Under the pieces are notes generated by a model. That model did not search any database, was not told the DNA's origin, and saw only the letters and a program-made list of their open reading frames with translations. From assembly GCF_900116665.1 (NCBI RefSeq), contig NZ_FPBK01000004.1, forward strand, positions 1 through 32,105: DNA of 32,105 nucleotides, written 5' to 3'. Both the position numbers and the translations under genes were made by a program. The first letter of the stretch is position 1, and every line of letters starts with the position of its first letter. Of this stretch, positions 15,295 to 24,567 are shown in pieces. Source of the DNA: Pustulibacterium marinum (lineage in GTDB: Bacteria; Bacteroidota; Bacteroidia; Flavobacteriales; Flavobacteriaceae).

Positions 15295-15888
15295 TTACAA
15301 GCTACAACAATTTTTGAGTGCTTCTCTATTTTTTTGTTTTCCGGGAGCTAAATTCACTTTACAGTAACTGGTATGGTATTTATGACAATTTAAAAAATCT
15401 TCATTCAATGCCTGCCATTGCGGATCGGTAAAGTATTTATTAAAAATCACTTCCCACTCTTTTCTTAGCGCAGAATTACGTGTTAGAAAATCTTCCGTGC
15501 CTAAATGAAATAAATCCGCATCACAAATAATTTGCTCTAAAAGATCGGTAGGCTGTTGTGGCATTTGAGTAGCTTTGATAATTCGTTCAACCTCTTGAAT
15601 ATATTTTTCCGGATAAGCAATTCCTTCCAAATAGGTTCTAGCCATATTGGCACTAAAAATTTCGTGCCCTTTATAAGTTTTTATATGTCCAACGTCATGA
15701 AACAACGCTGCCAACATTAAAAACTCCATTTGTTTAGGAGCCACTTGTTCATGTGCTCCTATTACTTTTACATTTTCATACACTTGTAGGGTATGTTCTA
15801 CATTATGAAAACACAAACTATCTGCAATGTTTTCCTTTAACAATTGCAAGCAATAATTTTTGGTATGTGCAATAAGATTGTTCATCAT
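15295..15888 (-). CDS. HD-domain phosphohydrolase
   Basis: The 197-residue cytoplasmic protein carries the metal-binding HD set: His32 in FHNVEHTLQV, His64-Asp65 in LFHDVGH, His75 in YKGHEIFS, and the late Asp in ICDADLFHLG (123-125). The order and spacing match small HD hydrolases acting on nucleotides or related phosphate compounds. The EIFSA and HTLQVYENV blocks are typical of the yfbR/YedJ-like branch. It is transcribed divergently from the barrel gene and no operon partner is visible. The substrate cannot be decided. Confidence 0.9.
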   Translation of the reverse strand: MMNNLIAHTKNYCLQLLKENIADSLCFHNVEHTLQVYENVKVIGAHEQVAPKQMEFLMLAALFHDVGHIKTYKGHEIFSANMARTYLEGIAYPEKYIQEVERIIKATQMPQQPTDLLEQIICDADLFHLGTEDFLTRNSALRKEWEVIFNKYFTDPQWQALNEDFLNCHKYHTSYCKVNLAPGKQKNREALKNCCSL

Positions 15889-16143
15889 CTTTTACTCAAA
15901 TTTTACTATATACTAGCGTAAAGTTTTTTCGATACTTATGTTTTTCTAATGTATACTAACAAATTTAAAACAAATTTATTATGCTTTTCTTAGAATTCAC
16001 TTAAGTTTTCCTCAGTATCAAAGCATTAAAAAAACTCATAAATGAACTAAAAAGCTTTCCTTACTCACTCAAACTTGCATTTCACTCATTCAAACTTCTT
16101 TTTATACGTTATAGACAGTACATTTATAGCAAATATTGAAGCT

Positions 16144-18909
16144 ATGAATGTAAAAACTACTTGCTTTTTATTCTTTCTTTTTGTCTTTGTTCAACTCCAT
16201 GCACAAAAGGGCATTATTTCCGGAGTACTAACTGATGATGAAGGATTGCCACTTCCTGGAGTTACCATCCAAATTAAAGGCACTGATAAAGGAACACAAA
16301 CCGATTTTGATGGTATCTACAGCATTGATTGTAAAGTTGGCGATGTATTGATCATCACTTTTGTGGGAATGAAAACAAAAGAAGTCACTGTTACTCCTCA
16401 AATGTTCCAGAAAGCTACGGCCAAACAACCCAATACTTTTGTTGAGCAAATTTACTCCGATGCGTATACGGAAGCAATTAAGCGCAATAGTGATACACTT
16501 GCCACCGCAACCCAAACCAAGAAATGGCTTCCATACGAAGGTATCATCTACAACTCCTACAATATGTCTAACATTAAAAAAGTAAAAGTTGAAGATACGC
16601 TGGTTTCTATTCAAACTTATGACAAAACTATTTATTATCAAATTACTTACAATGGTACCGTTTCATGGCGCTTTGCCGATAAAAATACACAACCTGCTTT
16701 ACAAAATACGTATGTTCAGGGAAGACCTGCAAATGGTAGTTATACATATTTTGGCCCCGAAATGAATGAATTATTTTCCTTTGGACCAGAGCTAAATAAT
16801 TTCAATAGTAATGAAAATGGAGTAATCCTAAATCCTGCTGATAATTCCATATTAGAAACCACAAAACTCATTCGGAATCAAATAGGATTAGAAGTTTCAA
16901 ACAGAAAACATCAATTACAAACAGCCTTTACTCATCATAGCTTTAGAGACATTTTTGATACTGAAAAAGGATATCAATTTCAAACCAATCTCAAATATAC
17001 TTTTGACAACAATACCAGTGCTTTTCTAAAAACCTCATCCAAACAAGTAGCGCAACCCGATATCAATGGACTATACAGCAACGTGTTAAGATCGGCTTAT
17101 ACGACACCGATTAATTTTCAAAACGAAAACGGCTACGTAAATTCAGATAATACCCAACGCAGTTTTAGTCCGGCTAATATGAACAATCCCTATTGGTTGC
17201 TCAACCAGAATGAAAACCAACAAAAGGTACGTAATCTCCTAACAAGCATTACTACAAAACAATATTTTGGAGATTTCTACCTCAATGGAGGCATTAGTTT
17301 TCTAAAAGATACAGATCGTATGCAGTATGCGTTACCCAAAAACACTGTTGGCTTTTCGAATGGTTATCGAAGTGAAAAGCATTTGGAAAATTCAGCTTTG
17401 GAAGCACATGTTGCAACAACTTTTGAACCCGAAATTTACAATGCTGACATCTATCCCAAATTTACTGCAACCGCCAATTACAGCTACCAAAAGTTCGATT
17501 ATCATCTATTAGAACAAACGGGTTTTGAAAATCTTCAATTTACAAATCCGGAGAGCGAAACACTTAGCAATCGCAACTTACATCAGCATTTATTACGCTA
17601 TAGTTTGGAGGCATTTGCAGAAGTTGATAATTGGGGTAGCATTTCTCTTAAAAACAACGCCGTGTATAGTTCGCTTCAACAAAGTGAGTTCTTTTTACCT
17701 GCTGTTGGTATCAAAATCAGACTGAACAATCTTTTAGACTTTAGTTATAGTGATTTTTGTAACTCCTTAAACCTTACTTTCAATTATGCTAAAGATGCCA
17801 ACGAAATGCCGTTGTATTACAGCAATACCAGTCATAATTCGTTACGCCTTCTTCCTGAAGAAGCGTACAACTATACTACCAATAATGATCTTTTTGCTTC
17901 AAAAAACCTCAACTTTGAAACCGGAAAACATTTTGATATAGGTACCGAAGCGTATTTCTTCAACAACAAAGTAACTTTAACTTTTAATTATTTCAATGAC
18001 AGAAGTGAACATACCATCCTTCCTGTTTGGGATACCAATGCCTTCCTACTGCAAAATGCAGCAGACATTCATACCACAGGAATTGATATTTCGGCAGGAA
18101 TCCATCCGTATTATCATAATGATTTTGGATTTGGCTCAACTATCCATTTCAATACCTACCGAGCTACGGTAAGTAAATTACACACCAACGCTACTGCCCT
18201 ACCCGTGGCTGGTTTTGTGAATGTGAATAAACAATTGATTGTGGGAGAACAAACCGGCACTATTGTAGGAAGTGCGTTTGAACGTGATGCTGCTGGCAAT
18301 AAAATTATAGGTGCAGATGGTTTTCCTTTAGTTGCTGAAGAATCCAAAATCATAGGAAATACCACTCCAGATTTTACCATGGGCTTTGAAAATACCTTTC
18401 ATTACAAAAAGCTGAACTTACTCTTTGTAATCGACTGGCAGCAAGGTGGCGATGTTTGGAATGGTACGGAGAGTGTTTTGAATTACTACGGGCGCTCAGC
18501 AACTTCAGCAAACCAAAGAACTATTACCAATTATGTGTTTGAGGGTGTTACCCAAACCGGAATGCCCAACACTACCGCAGTAGCTTTTGCCGATCCTAAC
18601 TCTTCTGTAAATTCCAACCGTTGGGTTCGATATGGCTATAGCGGCGTTGCGGAAGAAGCTATTTCTAGTGCTACCTATATCAATTTAAAAAGCATACAAC
18701 TCTCCTATGATTTTGCAACTAATCATAACCATACTTTTTTCAGACAACTGGAAGTGGCCTTGTATGCCGAAAACTTATTTTGCTATACCCAAACCAAAGG
18801 AATTTCTCCGTATGCTTCGCTTTTCAATTCACAAGCTGGTAACGGATTGCATTATTTCAATATGCCTTTGATGAAAGAAATCGGGCTTAAAGTCAACATC
18901 AAAATCTAA
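16144..18909 (+). CDS. SusC/RagA-type TonB-dependent outer-membrane barrel lacking a plug domain
   Basis: The 921-residue protein has a signal peptide (1-20, ending LHAQ) and a carboxypeptidase-regulatory beta-sandwich at 22-85 (GVLTDDEGLPLPGVTIQIKG...DFDGIYSI...ITFVGM), as in SusC. Here the TonB box and the ~120-residue plug should follow. Instead a ~65-residue polar stretch (86-150) leads straight into the barrel (ITYNGTVSW...QPALQNTYVQG). SusC barrel hallmarks are present: IIGNTTPDFTMGFENTF, DWQQGGDVWNGT, AENLFCYTQTKGISPY and the final PLMKEIGLKVNIKI strand. The frame is also open from a TTG at 16075, but only the ATG at 16144 gives a leader. The macroglobulin gene starts 3 bp downstream and carries a SusC-type plug. 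There is no SusD gene. It probably forms an outer-membrane channel plugged in trans. Confidence 0.93.
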   Translation: MNVKTTCFLFFLFVFVQLHAQKGIISGVLTDDEGLPLPGVTIQIKGTDKGTQTDFDGIYSIDCKVGDVLIITFVGMKTKEVTVTPQMFQKATAKQPNTFVEQIYSDAYTEAIKRNSDTLATATQTKKWLPYEGIIYNSYNMSNIKKVKVEDTLVSIQTYDKTIYYQITYNGTVSWRFADKNTQPALQNTYVQGRPANGSYTYFGPEMNELFSFGPELNNFNSNENGVILNPADNSILETTKLIRNQIGLEVSNRKHQLQTAFTHHSFRDIFDTEKGYQFQTNLKYTFDNNTSAFLKTSSKQVAQPDINGLYSNVLRSAYTTPINFQNENGYVNSDNTQRSFSPANMNNPYWLLNQNENQQKVRNLLTSITTKQYFGDFYLNGGISFLKDTDRMQYALPKNTVGFSNGYRSEKHLENSALEAHVATTFEPEIYNADIYPKFTATANYSYQKFDYHLLEQTGFENLQFTNPESETLSNRNLHQHLLRYSLEAFAEVDNWGSISLKNNAVYSSLQQSEFFLPAVGIKIRLNNLLDFSYSDFCNSLNLTFNYAKDANEMPLYYSNTSHNSLRLLPEEAYNYTTNNDLFASKNLNFETGKHFDIGTEAYFFNNKVTLTFNYFNDRSEHTILPVWDTNAFLLQNAADIHTTGIDISAGIHPYYHNDFGFGSTIHFNTYRATVSKLHTNATALPVAGFVNVNKQLIVGEQTGTIVGSAFERDAAGNKIIGADGFPLVAEESKIIGNTTPDFTMGFENTFHYKKLNLLFVIDWQQGGDVWNGTESVLNYYGRSATSANQRTITNYVFEGVTQTGMPNTTAVAFADPNSSVNSNRWVRYGYSGVAEEAISSATYINLKSIQLSYDFATNHNHTFFRQLEVALYAENLFCYTQTKGISPYASLFNSQAGNGLHYFNMPLMKEIGLKVNIKI

Positions 18910-18912
18910 GCT

Positions 18913-21900
18913 ATGAAAATCAAACACCTACTCTATACCGTTGCTATGTTCTGTTTGTTCGCTTTTCAAGGTAGCGAGCAACAACCAGCACCTAGTTATC
19001 TGGAAAAGATTTATGCACAAACAGACAGACCGCTATACTTTCCGGGAGAAACCATTTGGTACAAAGCTTATGTAACCAAAGCAGATGGCACGCCACAAAA
19101 CCTGGGAAAATATGTCTATGCGCAACTCATTTCTCCTAAAGGAACCATTGCTAAAAATGCCATTCTAGATTTGAAAGATGGTTATGCCTATGGCGATTTT
19201 ACGATTGCTACCGATTGGGTTGGCGGTTTATACAAAATACGTTTCTATACCAATTGGATGAAAAACTATGGAGAAGAAGCCTATTTTGAAAAGGAAATCG
19301 TGGTTCAAAAAGTCAATACGCCAAATCTGTTATTGAAGTTAGAATTTGATAAAAAAGCCTACGGAAAAGGTGCTTCGGTTATTGCTGATTTTGAGGTGAA
19401 AGATTTAAAAAATCAACCGTTGGCTGCTACAGCTTTTAAGTATACGGTTTCTATTGGCGGACAAAAATTAGAAACCAATTCTGCCACTACGAATACAATA
19501 GGAAAACATGCCATTCAATTTCAACTACCCGATTCCTTAAACACTACCGATGCTTTGATCAATGTGTTAGTCCCGTATGAAGGCAGTTACGAATCTATTG
19601 CGCGCAGTATTCCTGTAACTTTAAACCACATTGATCTTCAGTTTTTACCCGAAGCCGGACAAGCCATTGTGGGCTTTGAACATCCTTTTGCTTTTAAAGC
19701 ATTGAATGAATTTGGTAAACCTGCGGATGTTTCCGGAGAAATTATAAACGATCAAAACGAAGTGGTAACTACCTTTGAAAGTTTTCATGATGGTATGGGA
19801 AGCGTTGCTTTTACACCTAAAAACTCCAATTATTATGCACGTATTACAGCTCCTTTTGTTTCTGACTCTTTAATTGCTATTCCGAATATTCTAACGAGTG
19901 GCACTACATTTTCGGTTACCGAAACCAATGCTGCTTACAAGGTACACGTACAATCCTCTTTGCTGAAAGAAGTTAGTGTAACGCTACAATCAGCACATCA
20001 AAAAATAGGAACAACGGGTATCATTCCTATCAAAAACCAAAAAGGAACGTATCAAATTCTAAAAGAATCCTTACCAGTAGGCATTGTTTCGGTTCAAGTG
20101 AAATCAGGATATACGCTTTTGGCAGAACGCTTGCTATTTACAAATCCAAAACGACAATTAAAAGTTTCGGTTGACTTGGATAAAGAAGTCTATCAAACCA
20201 GAGAGCGGGTAAAAGTAAAACTAACCACAACAGATGCCAATGATAATCCAATTCCGGCAAACCTTTCAGTAAGTGTGGCCGACAATAAATTGGTCAACTT
20301 TGCCGATGATAAACAAGACCATATTCTTTCTTCGTTATTGTTATCGTCTGAATTAAAAGGAAAAATCCATAAGCCTACTTTTTATTTTGATGCTAAAGAA
20401 CCCAAAGCCATCCAGGCGTTAGACTATGTAATGTTAACCCACGGCTGGCGTTCGTACATCTCCAATTCTATTACTCCAGAAAACGCCGCCTACAGTCATG
20501 ATACCAATGCGGTACAATTTGGTGTGGTCACCGATACAGCCGGACAAGGCATTGCGAGTCATTTACTGTTATTTGATACGTATGCGAATGAAGTTCGCGT
20601 ATTTGATACTGATGAAAAAGGGAATTTCAAATTTGAACACACCCGAAATACCGACCTTATTTTAATGGCGTATACCGAAGAAAACACCCTTCTAAAAATA
20701 CAAAATGGAGCATTCTTAGGCTCAAAAACCGACTATTGGAACGGAACAACTTTAGCAGACACCACCAAACGAGATTTTACCGCTGATAAAATTTACAAAC
20801 CCAAAACAACAACCATTCAAGAAAATGTTACTTCTATGAATGACTTAAAAGGTACTGCTGCCGCGCTAGCGCTCCAAGCAGATGCCAGTAATCTTGAGGA
20901 AGTGGTGGTAGTTGGGTATGGTACTGTTAAAAAAGAATGCGTAAACGGATCGGTTCAATACATTAGAAGTGATGAACTTTCCTCCGGAAATGAAACTGCT
21001 TTGCAGGCTTTACAGGGTAATGTAGCAGGTGTACAAATAACCCAAGCAAATAGCGAGCAAAAACCAGCAGCTAACGTGTCTATTCGTGGAATGGCTTCTG
21101 TGAGTGGTAATAGTCAGCCACTCTTTGTGATCGATGGTGTTCCGTATGATGGGAATACTTTGAACAATGGCTATTTTCAACAATTAAACGCCAATAATAT
21201 TGATAACATTACCATTGTAAAAGGAGCTGCTGCTGCTACGTTGTATGGTTCCAGGGGAAGTAATGGCGTAATTGTGATGACTACTAAAGACAATTCCTAT
21301 CATCACTATTATCAAAAATCGTTTCCTAAAAAGAAAGATTTCAAATTTGCTACAGAACTCTACTATTCCAGTGCGCCTAGCACTACACAACCTAAAATGT
21401 TTTACATGCCCGTCTATGGCGAAAAAACACAGCCACAAGAAGAGCGAACTGATTTTAGAAATACATTGTATTGGAATCCGGTTATCCAAACCGATGCCAA
21501 CGGAGAAGCTAATTTTGTGTTCTATAATTCTGATGCTATTTCTTCTTTTGTAATCACTACGGAAGGAATTGGGTACAATGGTTTGATAGGTCATACTACT
21601 CAGGAATACGCTACGAAGAAGTTTTTGCATATTCAAACAACCACACCCAACTATATGGCGTTGAACGATACCGTTCAAATTCCGATAGTCATCAAAAATG
21701 AAGCAGCAGATACACTCAAAACAAAACTGGGCGTTGCATTGCCTAAAGAACTGCAATTAGTATCCAAAACCAATACTTATTATACCATCCCGCCTAACGA
21801 AACTGTGCGCACTTATGTAAAAGTGATACCAACAGAAATCACCAAAACAGCTACCTTGTCTATCTTTGCGTTTACAGATTCTTACCGTGATAATGTTTCC

Positions 21901-23517
21901 AAAGAGATTACCATTGTGAGTCCGTATTTCCCTATGCAGGCTTCTTTGGCAGGCACCAAAAATGATAGTTTTATTTTTCAAGTTGACGAACCCATTGAAG
22001 GAAGTATTCAAGCTGAATTTAATGTGTATACCGATATTGTAGGCAGTGTCATGGACGGTATTGAAGGTATTATGAGACAACCTTGGGGATGTTTTGAACA
22101 AGCTTCCTCCGCTACCTATCCCAATGTTTTGGCGTTACAGTATTTACGAGAAACCGGAAAATCTAATCCGCAGATTGAAGCAAAAGCCTATCAATACATT
22201 AAATCTGGTTACAAAAAGTTAAGCGGTTTTGAAACCAAAAAGAATGGTTTTGAATGGTATGGAGATACGCCACCGCACGAAGCCCTTTCTGCTTATGGGT
22301 TGATGGAGTTTACCGAAATGAAAAAAGTATATCCCAACGTTGATGAAGCCCTATTGCAGCGAACTATTGACTTTTTAATGAGCAGAAAAAACGGAACGGG
22401 AGGATTTAAACAACACAGTGGCAAGTATGGTTTTTCGGGTGCTCCTAGAGATGTTAACAATGCCTATATTGTCTATGCGCTGAGCGAAGCCGGAGTTACT
22501 GCCGATTTTGAAAAAGAATACCAACACGCCTACCATCAAGCATTGCAACAAGAAGATGCCTACCAAATGGCGTTGCTCACCTGTGCTGCATTCAATCTCA
22601 ATAAAAAAGCCGATGCAGAAGCCATGCTGGCCAAACTATTAAAAGCTATAGAAACCAATGGATTTGAGAAACTGCCTGTTCGTGCTACCTTAACCCGCTC
22701 TTGGGGAGATGCTAAACAAATAGAAACAGCTGCCTTTACCGTCATGGCATTGCTCAAAGCTAAAGCCTATGATACCGAAGTAATGCAAGGAATCAGGTAT
22801 TTGATGTCAAAACGTAAATACGGTCGTTTTGGTTCGTCGCAAGCTACGGCCATGACTTTAAAAGCTCTGATTGCTTATGGAAAAACTCAAAAACAAAAAT
22901 TGCTAGCCAATAACAATAGTTTTACGTTAACCATTAACGGAAATCCTATTCATCAAGCTATTGAAGTGAATGATGCCGGACGCATCCAAATTAATAACAT
23001 TGCACAATACCTTAGCTCAGGTACGCAAACCGTTACCATGGAATTTGCAAATGGTGCTAATACATTTCCGTACGAACTCAATATTGCTTGGGATACTAGA
23101 AAACCTACTACGGCTTCGGTTTGTAAAGTTCGGGTGGCTACCCAATTGCAACAGCAACAAGTTCAGGTAGGCGAAACCGTGCGTTTACACACTACAGTGA
23201 CCAATACTACCAACAGTCCTATTCCTATGGTAACAGCTATGATTGGGATTCCTAGTGGGGCTTCGGTAGCGCCATGGCAACTGAAAGAATTGACCGAAAA
23301 ATCAAAAGCGGATTATGTAGAGCTTTTTGATAATTATTTGGTATGCTATTGGAAAGAAATGAATTCTAACGAAGTTAAAACCATTGATCTGGATCTAAAA
23401 GCAGAAGTTCCCGGAGTATACCAAGCCCCAGCTACCAATGCCTATTTGTATTACACCGACGAATACAAACACTGGATTGCCGGACCTATATTGGAGATTG
23501 AGTCTTCTAAAAGATAA
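18913..23517 (+). CDS. Alpha-2-macroglobulin-family protein with embedded TonB plug domain
   Basis: The 1534-residue exported protein has a signal peptide at 1-19 with no lipobox. MG1/MG2 domains begin at YLEKIYAQTDRPLYFPGETI (29-48), and further MG-type domains run to ~520. A carboxypeptidase-regulatory-like sandwich lies at 534-595. Residues 661-793 are a complete SusC-type plug: TonB-box-like LEEVVVVGYGTVKKE, ALQGNVAGVQIT, VSIRGMAS, LFVIDGVPYDG, IVKGAAAATLYGSRGSNGV. The A2M domain follows (LYWNPVIQTDANGEANFVF, 852-870). The thioester C-F-E-Q is at 1060-1063 in PWGCFEQASS, then the alpha-helical thioester domain to ~1325 and a C-terminal receptor-like domain. Bacterial macroglobulins trap proteases through this thioester. 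Here the plug occupies the bait-region side of the A2M domain. It lies 3 bp after the plugless barrel gene, and a strong terminator follows. Confidence 0.95.
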   Translation: MKIKHLLYTVAMFCLFAFQGSEQQPAPSYLEKIYAQTDRPLYFPGETIWYKAYVTKADGTPQNLGKYVYAQLISPKGTIAKNAILDLKDGYAYGDFTIATDWVGGLYKIRFYTNWMKNYGEEAYFEKEIVVQKVNTPNLLLKLEFDKKAYGKGASVIADFEVKDLKNQPLAATAFKYTVSIGGQKLETNSATTNTIGKHAIQFQLPDSLNTTDALINVLVPYEGSYESIARSIPVTLNHIDLQFLPEAGQAIVGFEHPFAFKALNEFGKPADVSGEIINDQNEVVTTFESFHDGMGSVAFTPKNSNYYARITAPFVSDSLIAIPNILTSGTTFSVTETNAAYKVHVQSSLLKEVSVTLQSAHQKIGTTGIIPIKNQKGTYQILKESLPVGIVSVQVKSGYTLLAERLLFTNPKRQLKVSVDLDKEVYQTRERVKVKLTTTDANDNPIPANLSVSVADNKLVNFADDKQDHILSSLLLSSELKGKIHKPTFYFDAKEPKAIQALDYVMLTHGWRSYISNSITPENAAYSHDTNAVQFGVVTDTAGQGIASHLLLFDTYANEVRVFDTDEKGNFKFEHTRNTDLILMAYTEENTLLKIQNGAFLGSKTDYWNGTTLADTTKRDFTADKIYKPKTTTIQENVTSMNDLKGTAAALALQADASNLEEVVVVGYGTVKKECVNGSVQYIRSDELSSGNETALQALQGNVAGVQITQANSEQKPAANVSIRGMASVSGNSQPLFVIDGVPYDGNTLNNGYFQQLNANNIDNITIVKGAAAATLYGSRGSNGVIVMTTKDNSYHHYYQKSFPKKKDFKFATELYYSSAPSTTQPKMFYMPVYGEKTQPQEERTDFRNTLYWNPVIQTDANGEANFVFYNSDAISSFVITTEGIGYNGLIGHTTQEYATKKFLHIQTTTPNYMALNDTVQIPIVIKNEAADTLKTKLGVALPKELQLVSKTNTYYTIPPNETVRTYVKVIPTEITKTATLSIFAFTDSYRDNVSKEITIVSPYFPMQASLAGTKNDSFIFQVDEPIEGSIQAEFNVYTDIVGSVMDGIEGIMRQPWGCFEQASSATYPNVLALQYLRETGKSNPQIEAKAYQYIKSGYKKLSGFETKKNGFEWYGDTPPHEALSAYGLMEFTEMKKVYPNVDEALLQRTIDFLMSRKNGTGGFKQHSGKYGFSGAPRDVNNAYIVYALSEAGVTADFEKEYQHAYHQALQQEDAYQMALLTCAAFNLNKKADAEAMLAKLLKAIETNGFEKLPVRATLTRSWGDAKQIETAAFTVMALLKAKAYDTEVMQGIRYLMSKRKYGRFGSSQATAMTLKALIAYGKTQKQKLLANNNSFTLTINGNPIHQAIEVNDAGRIQINNIAQYLSSGTQTVTMEFANGANTFPYELNIAWDTRKPTTASVCKVRVATQLQQQQVQVGETVRLHTTVTNTTNSPIPMVTAMIGIPSGASVAPWQLKELTEKSKADYVELFDNYLVCYWKEMNSNEVKTIDLDLKAEVPGVYQAPATNAYLYYTDEYKHWIAGPILEIESSKR

Positions 23518-23576
23518 ACGAATGCCATACTGAAAATTATATTTTCACATAACTTCTGTATTCATTCTTAAAAAAT

Positions 23577-23610
23577 AAAAAAGGAACTATTTGAAAACAG
23601 TTCCTTTTTT
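23577..23610. terminator. Bidirectional terminator after the barrel-macroglobulin operon
   Basis: The 12-bp stem AAAAAAGGAACT/AGTTCCTTTTTT (23577-23588 with 23599-23610) has a 10-nt loop. It sits between the macroglobulin stop and the convergent DUF805 stop. Confidence 0.9.
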
Positions 23611-23638
23611 ATTAATTGCATTTTAAAATATGGATTCT

Positions 23639-24019
23639 TTATGCTGCAGAAACAGATCCTAACTTCGGATTTTCTCCATAGACATTGGCTTCGGGTTGGC
23701 TATCAGTAAGCATTAAGATCAATAACCAAAATCCACCTATAAAAGGGATACAACCCACCAAGAGCATCCAACCACTTTTGCCAATATCGTGTAAGCGCCT
23801 TACGCCAACTGCTAAAGATGGTACCAGTGTAACTAACAAATACAAACCATACAACGCCATAAAAGCAGGAGTATCGAGTACTGAATTTAAAATGAAGGCT
23901 ATGATCATGATGGCTCCTGCAAATAAACCGTTGAACAACGCAAACATAAAATATTCTTTTCTGCGTGCACGTCCCTGAAAATCATTATACTGACGTAACA
24001 CTTTTACAAACCATTTCAT
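23639..24019 (-). CDS. DUF805 membrane protein
   Basis: The 126-residue inner-membrane protein has three to four helices. Family landmarks are clear: FQGRARRKEYFMF near the N-terminus (14-26), VGVRRLHDIGKSGWMLL in the middle and the C-terminal NVYGENPK tail. DUF805 function is unknown. Its gene follows the next listed membrane gene by 19 bp on the same strand, so they are likely co-transcribed. Confidence 0.92.
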   Translation of the reverse strand: MKWFVKVLRQYNDFQGRARRKEYFMFALFNGLFAGAIMIIAFILNSVLDTPAFMALYGLYLLVTLVPSLAVGVRRLHDIGKSGWMLLVGCIPFIGGFWLLILMLTDSQPEANVYGENPKLGSVSAA

Positions 24020-24038
24020 ACGTTTCTTTTTTTATAAA

Positions 24039-24461
24039 TTAAACAGTAAATAAAAACGATGCTACAATCATCCAAATTCCAACAGCAATCCCCAAGATGC
24101 CTAGTTTTCCTTGTTTGGGAGCTATTCTTTCTCTAATGGCAGCTGCTTTGGTTTGTGCAGAAGGACTTTTACCAAGGACCAAACTATTGATCAATGAAAA
24201 TCCTAACATAAAACCAAGACCTGCTTCTACAACGCTTCCTGCCAATAATGTTCCCCACCAGATGGGCGCTGTTGTAATAAGTCCTAAACTTAGAAAAGAA
24301 CTGATAATGCCCCATACACCAAAAAAACAAAAGGCCAATCCTATCCATCCCTGGTAAGGAGCTACTTTGGCCAATAGTTCTTCTGCGTTAGGCTTTTTTG
24401 CCAATAACAAAGAAGGCACTGCAATAATGCTGAGTAAAATAAGTGTGATTCCGTAGATCAT
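24039..24461 (-). CDS. Four-helix membrane protein with internal duplication
   Basis: The 140-residue protein has four predicted transmembrane helices and no signal cleavage site. Two stretches repeat one another: [19 protein letters not shown] near residue 32 and [19 protein letters not shown] near residue 111. They share A-P-x-Q-G-x-x-G and G-x-W-x-x-x-x-S-F-L. Each half thus has a short amphipathic segment followed by one or two helices, as in proteins grown by tandem duplication. I do not recognise the family. It is first gene of a pair with DUF805. Confidence 0.75.
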   Translation of the reverse strand: MIYGITLILLSIIAVPSLLLAKKPNAEELLAKVAPYQGWIGLAFCFFGVWGIISSFLSLGLITTAPIWWGTLLAGSVVEAGLGFMLGFSLINSLVLGKSPSAQTKAAAIRERIAPKQGKLGILGIAVGIWMIVASFLFTV

Positions 24462-24544
24462 GATAAAACTTTTTTTTGATTTCTATACTGCAAAGATGCT
24501 TTGAAACACCACTATGCACATAGCCGGAATCTTGTGAAATTGCA

Positions 24545-24562
24545 ATCCCTGAAAACAGGGAT
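24545..24562. other. Perfect stem-loop after the response regulator gene
   Basis: ATCCCTG-AAAA-CAGGGAT lies 6 bp beyond the stop of the regulator on the minus strand. It lacks a T run in that direction, so it may mark a processed 3' end rather than a classical terminator. Confidence 0.45.
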
Positions 24563-24567
24563 GCTGT

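Noticed and set aside
16075-16143. TTG start giving a 944-residue barrel protein
   Set aside because: The 23 extra residues precede a proper signal peptide and read like AT-rich upstream DNA. The ATG at 16144 places the leader at the N-terminus.
21184-22101. Long minus-strand open frames (190 and 114 codons) inside the macroglobulin gene
   Set aside because: They are antisense to strongly conserved plug and A2M domains and show no family features.
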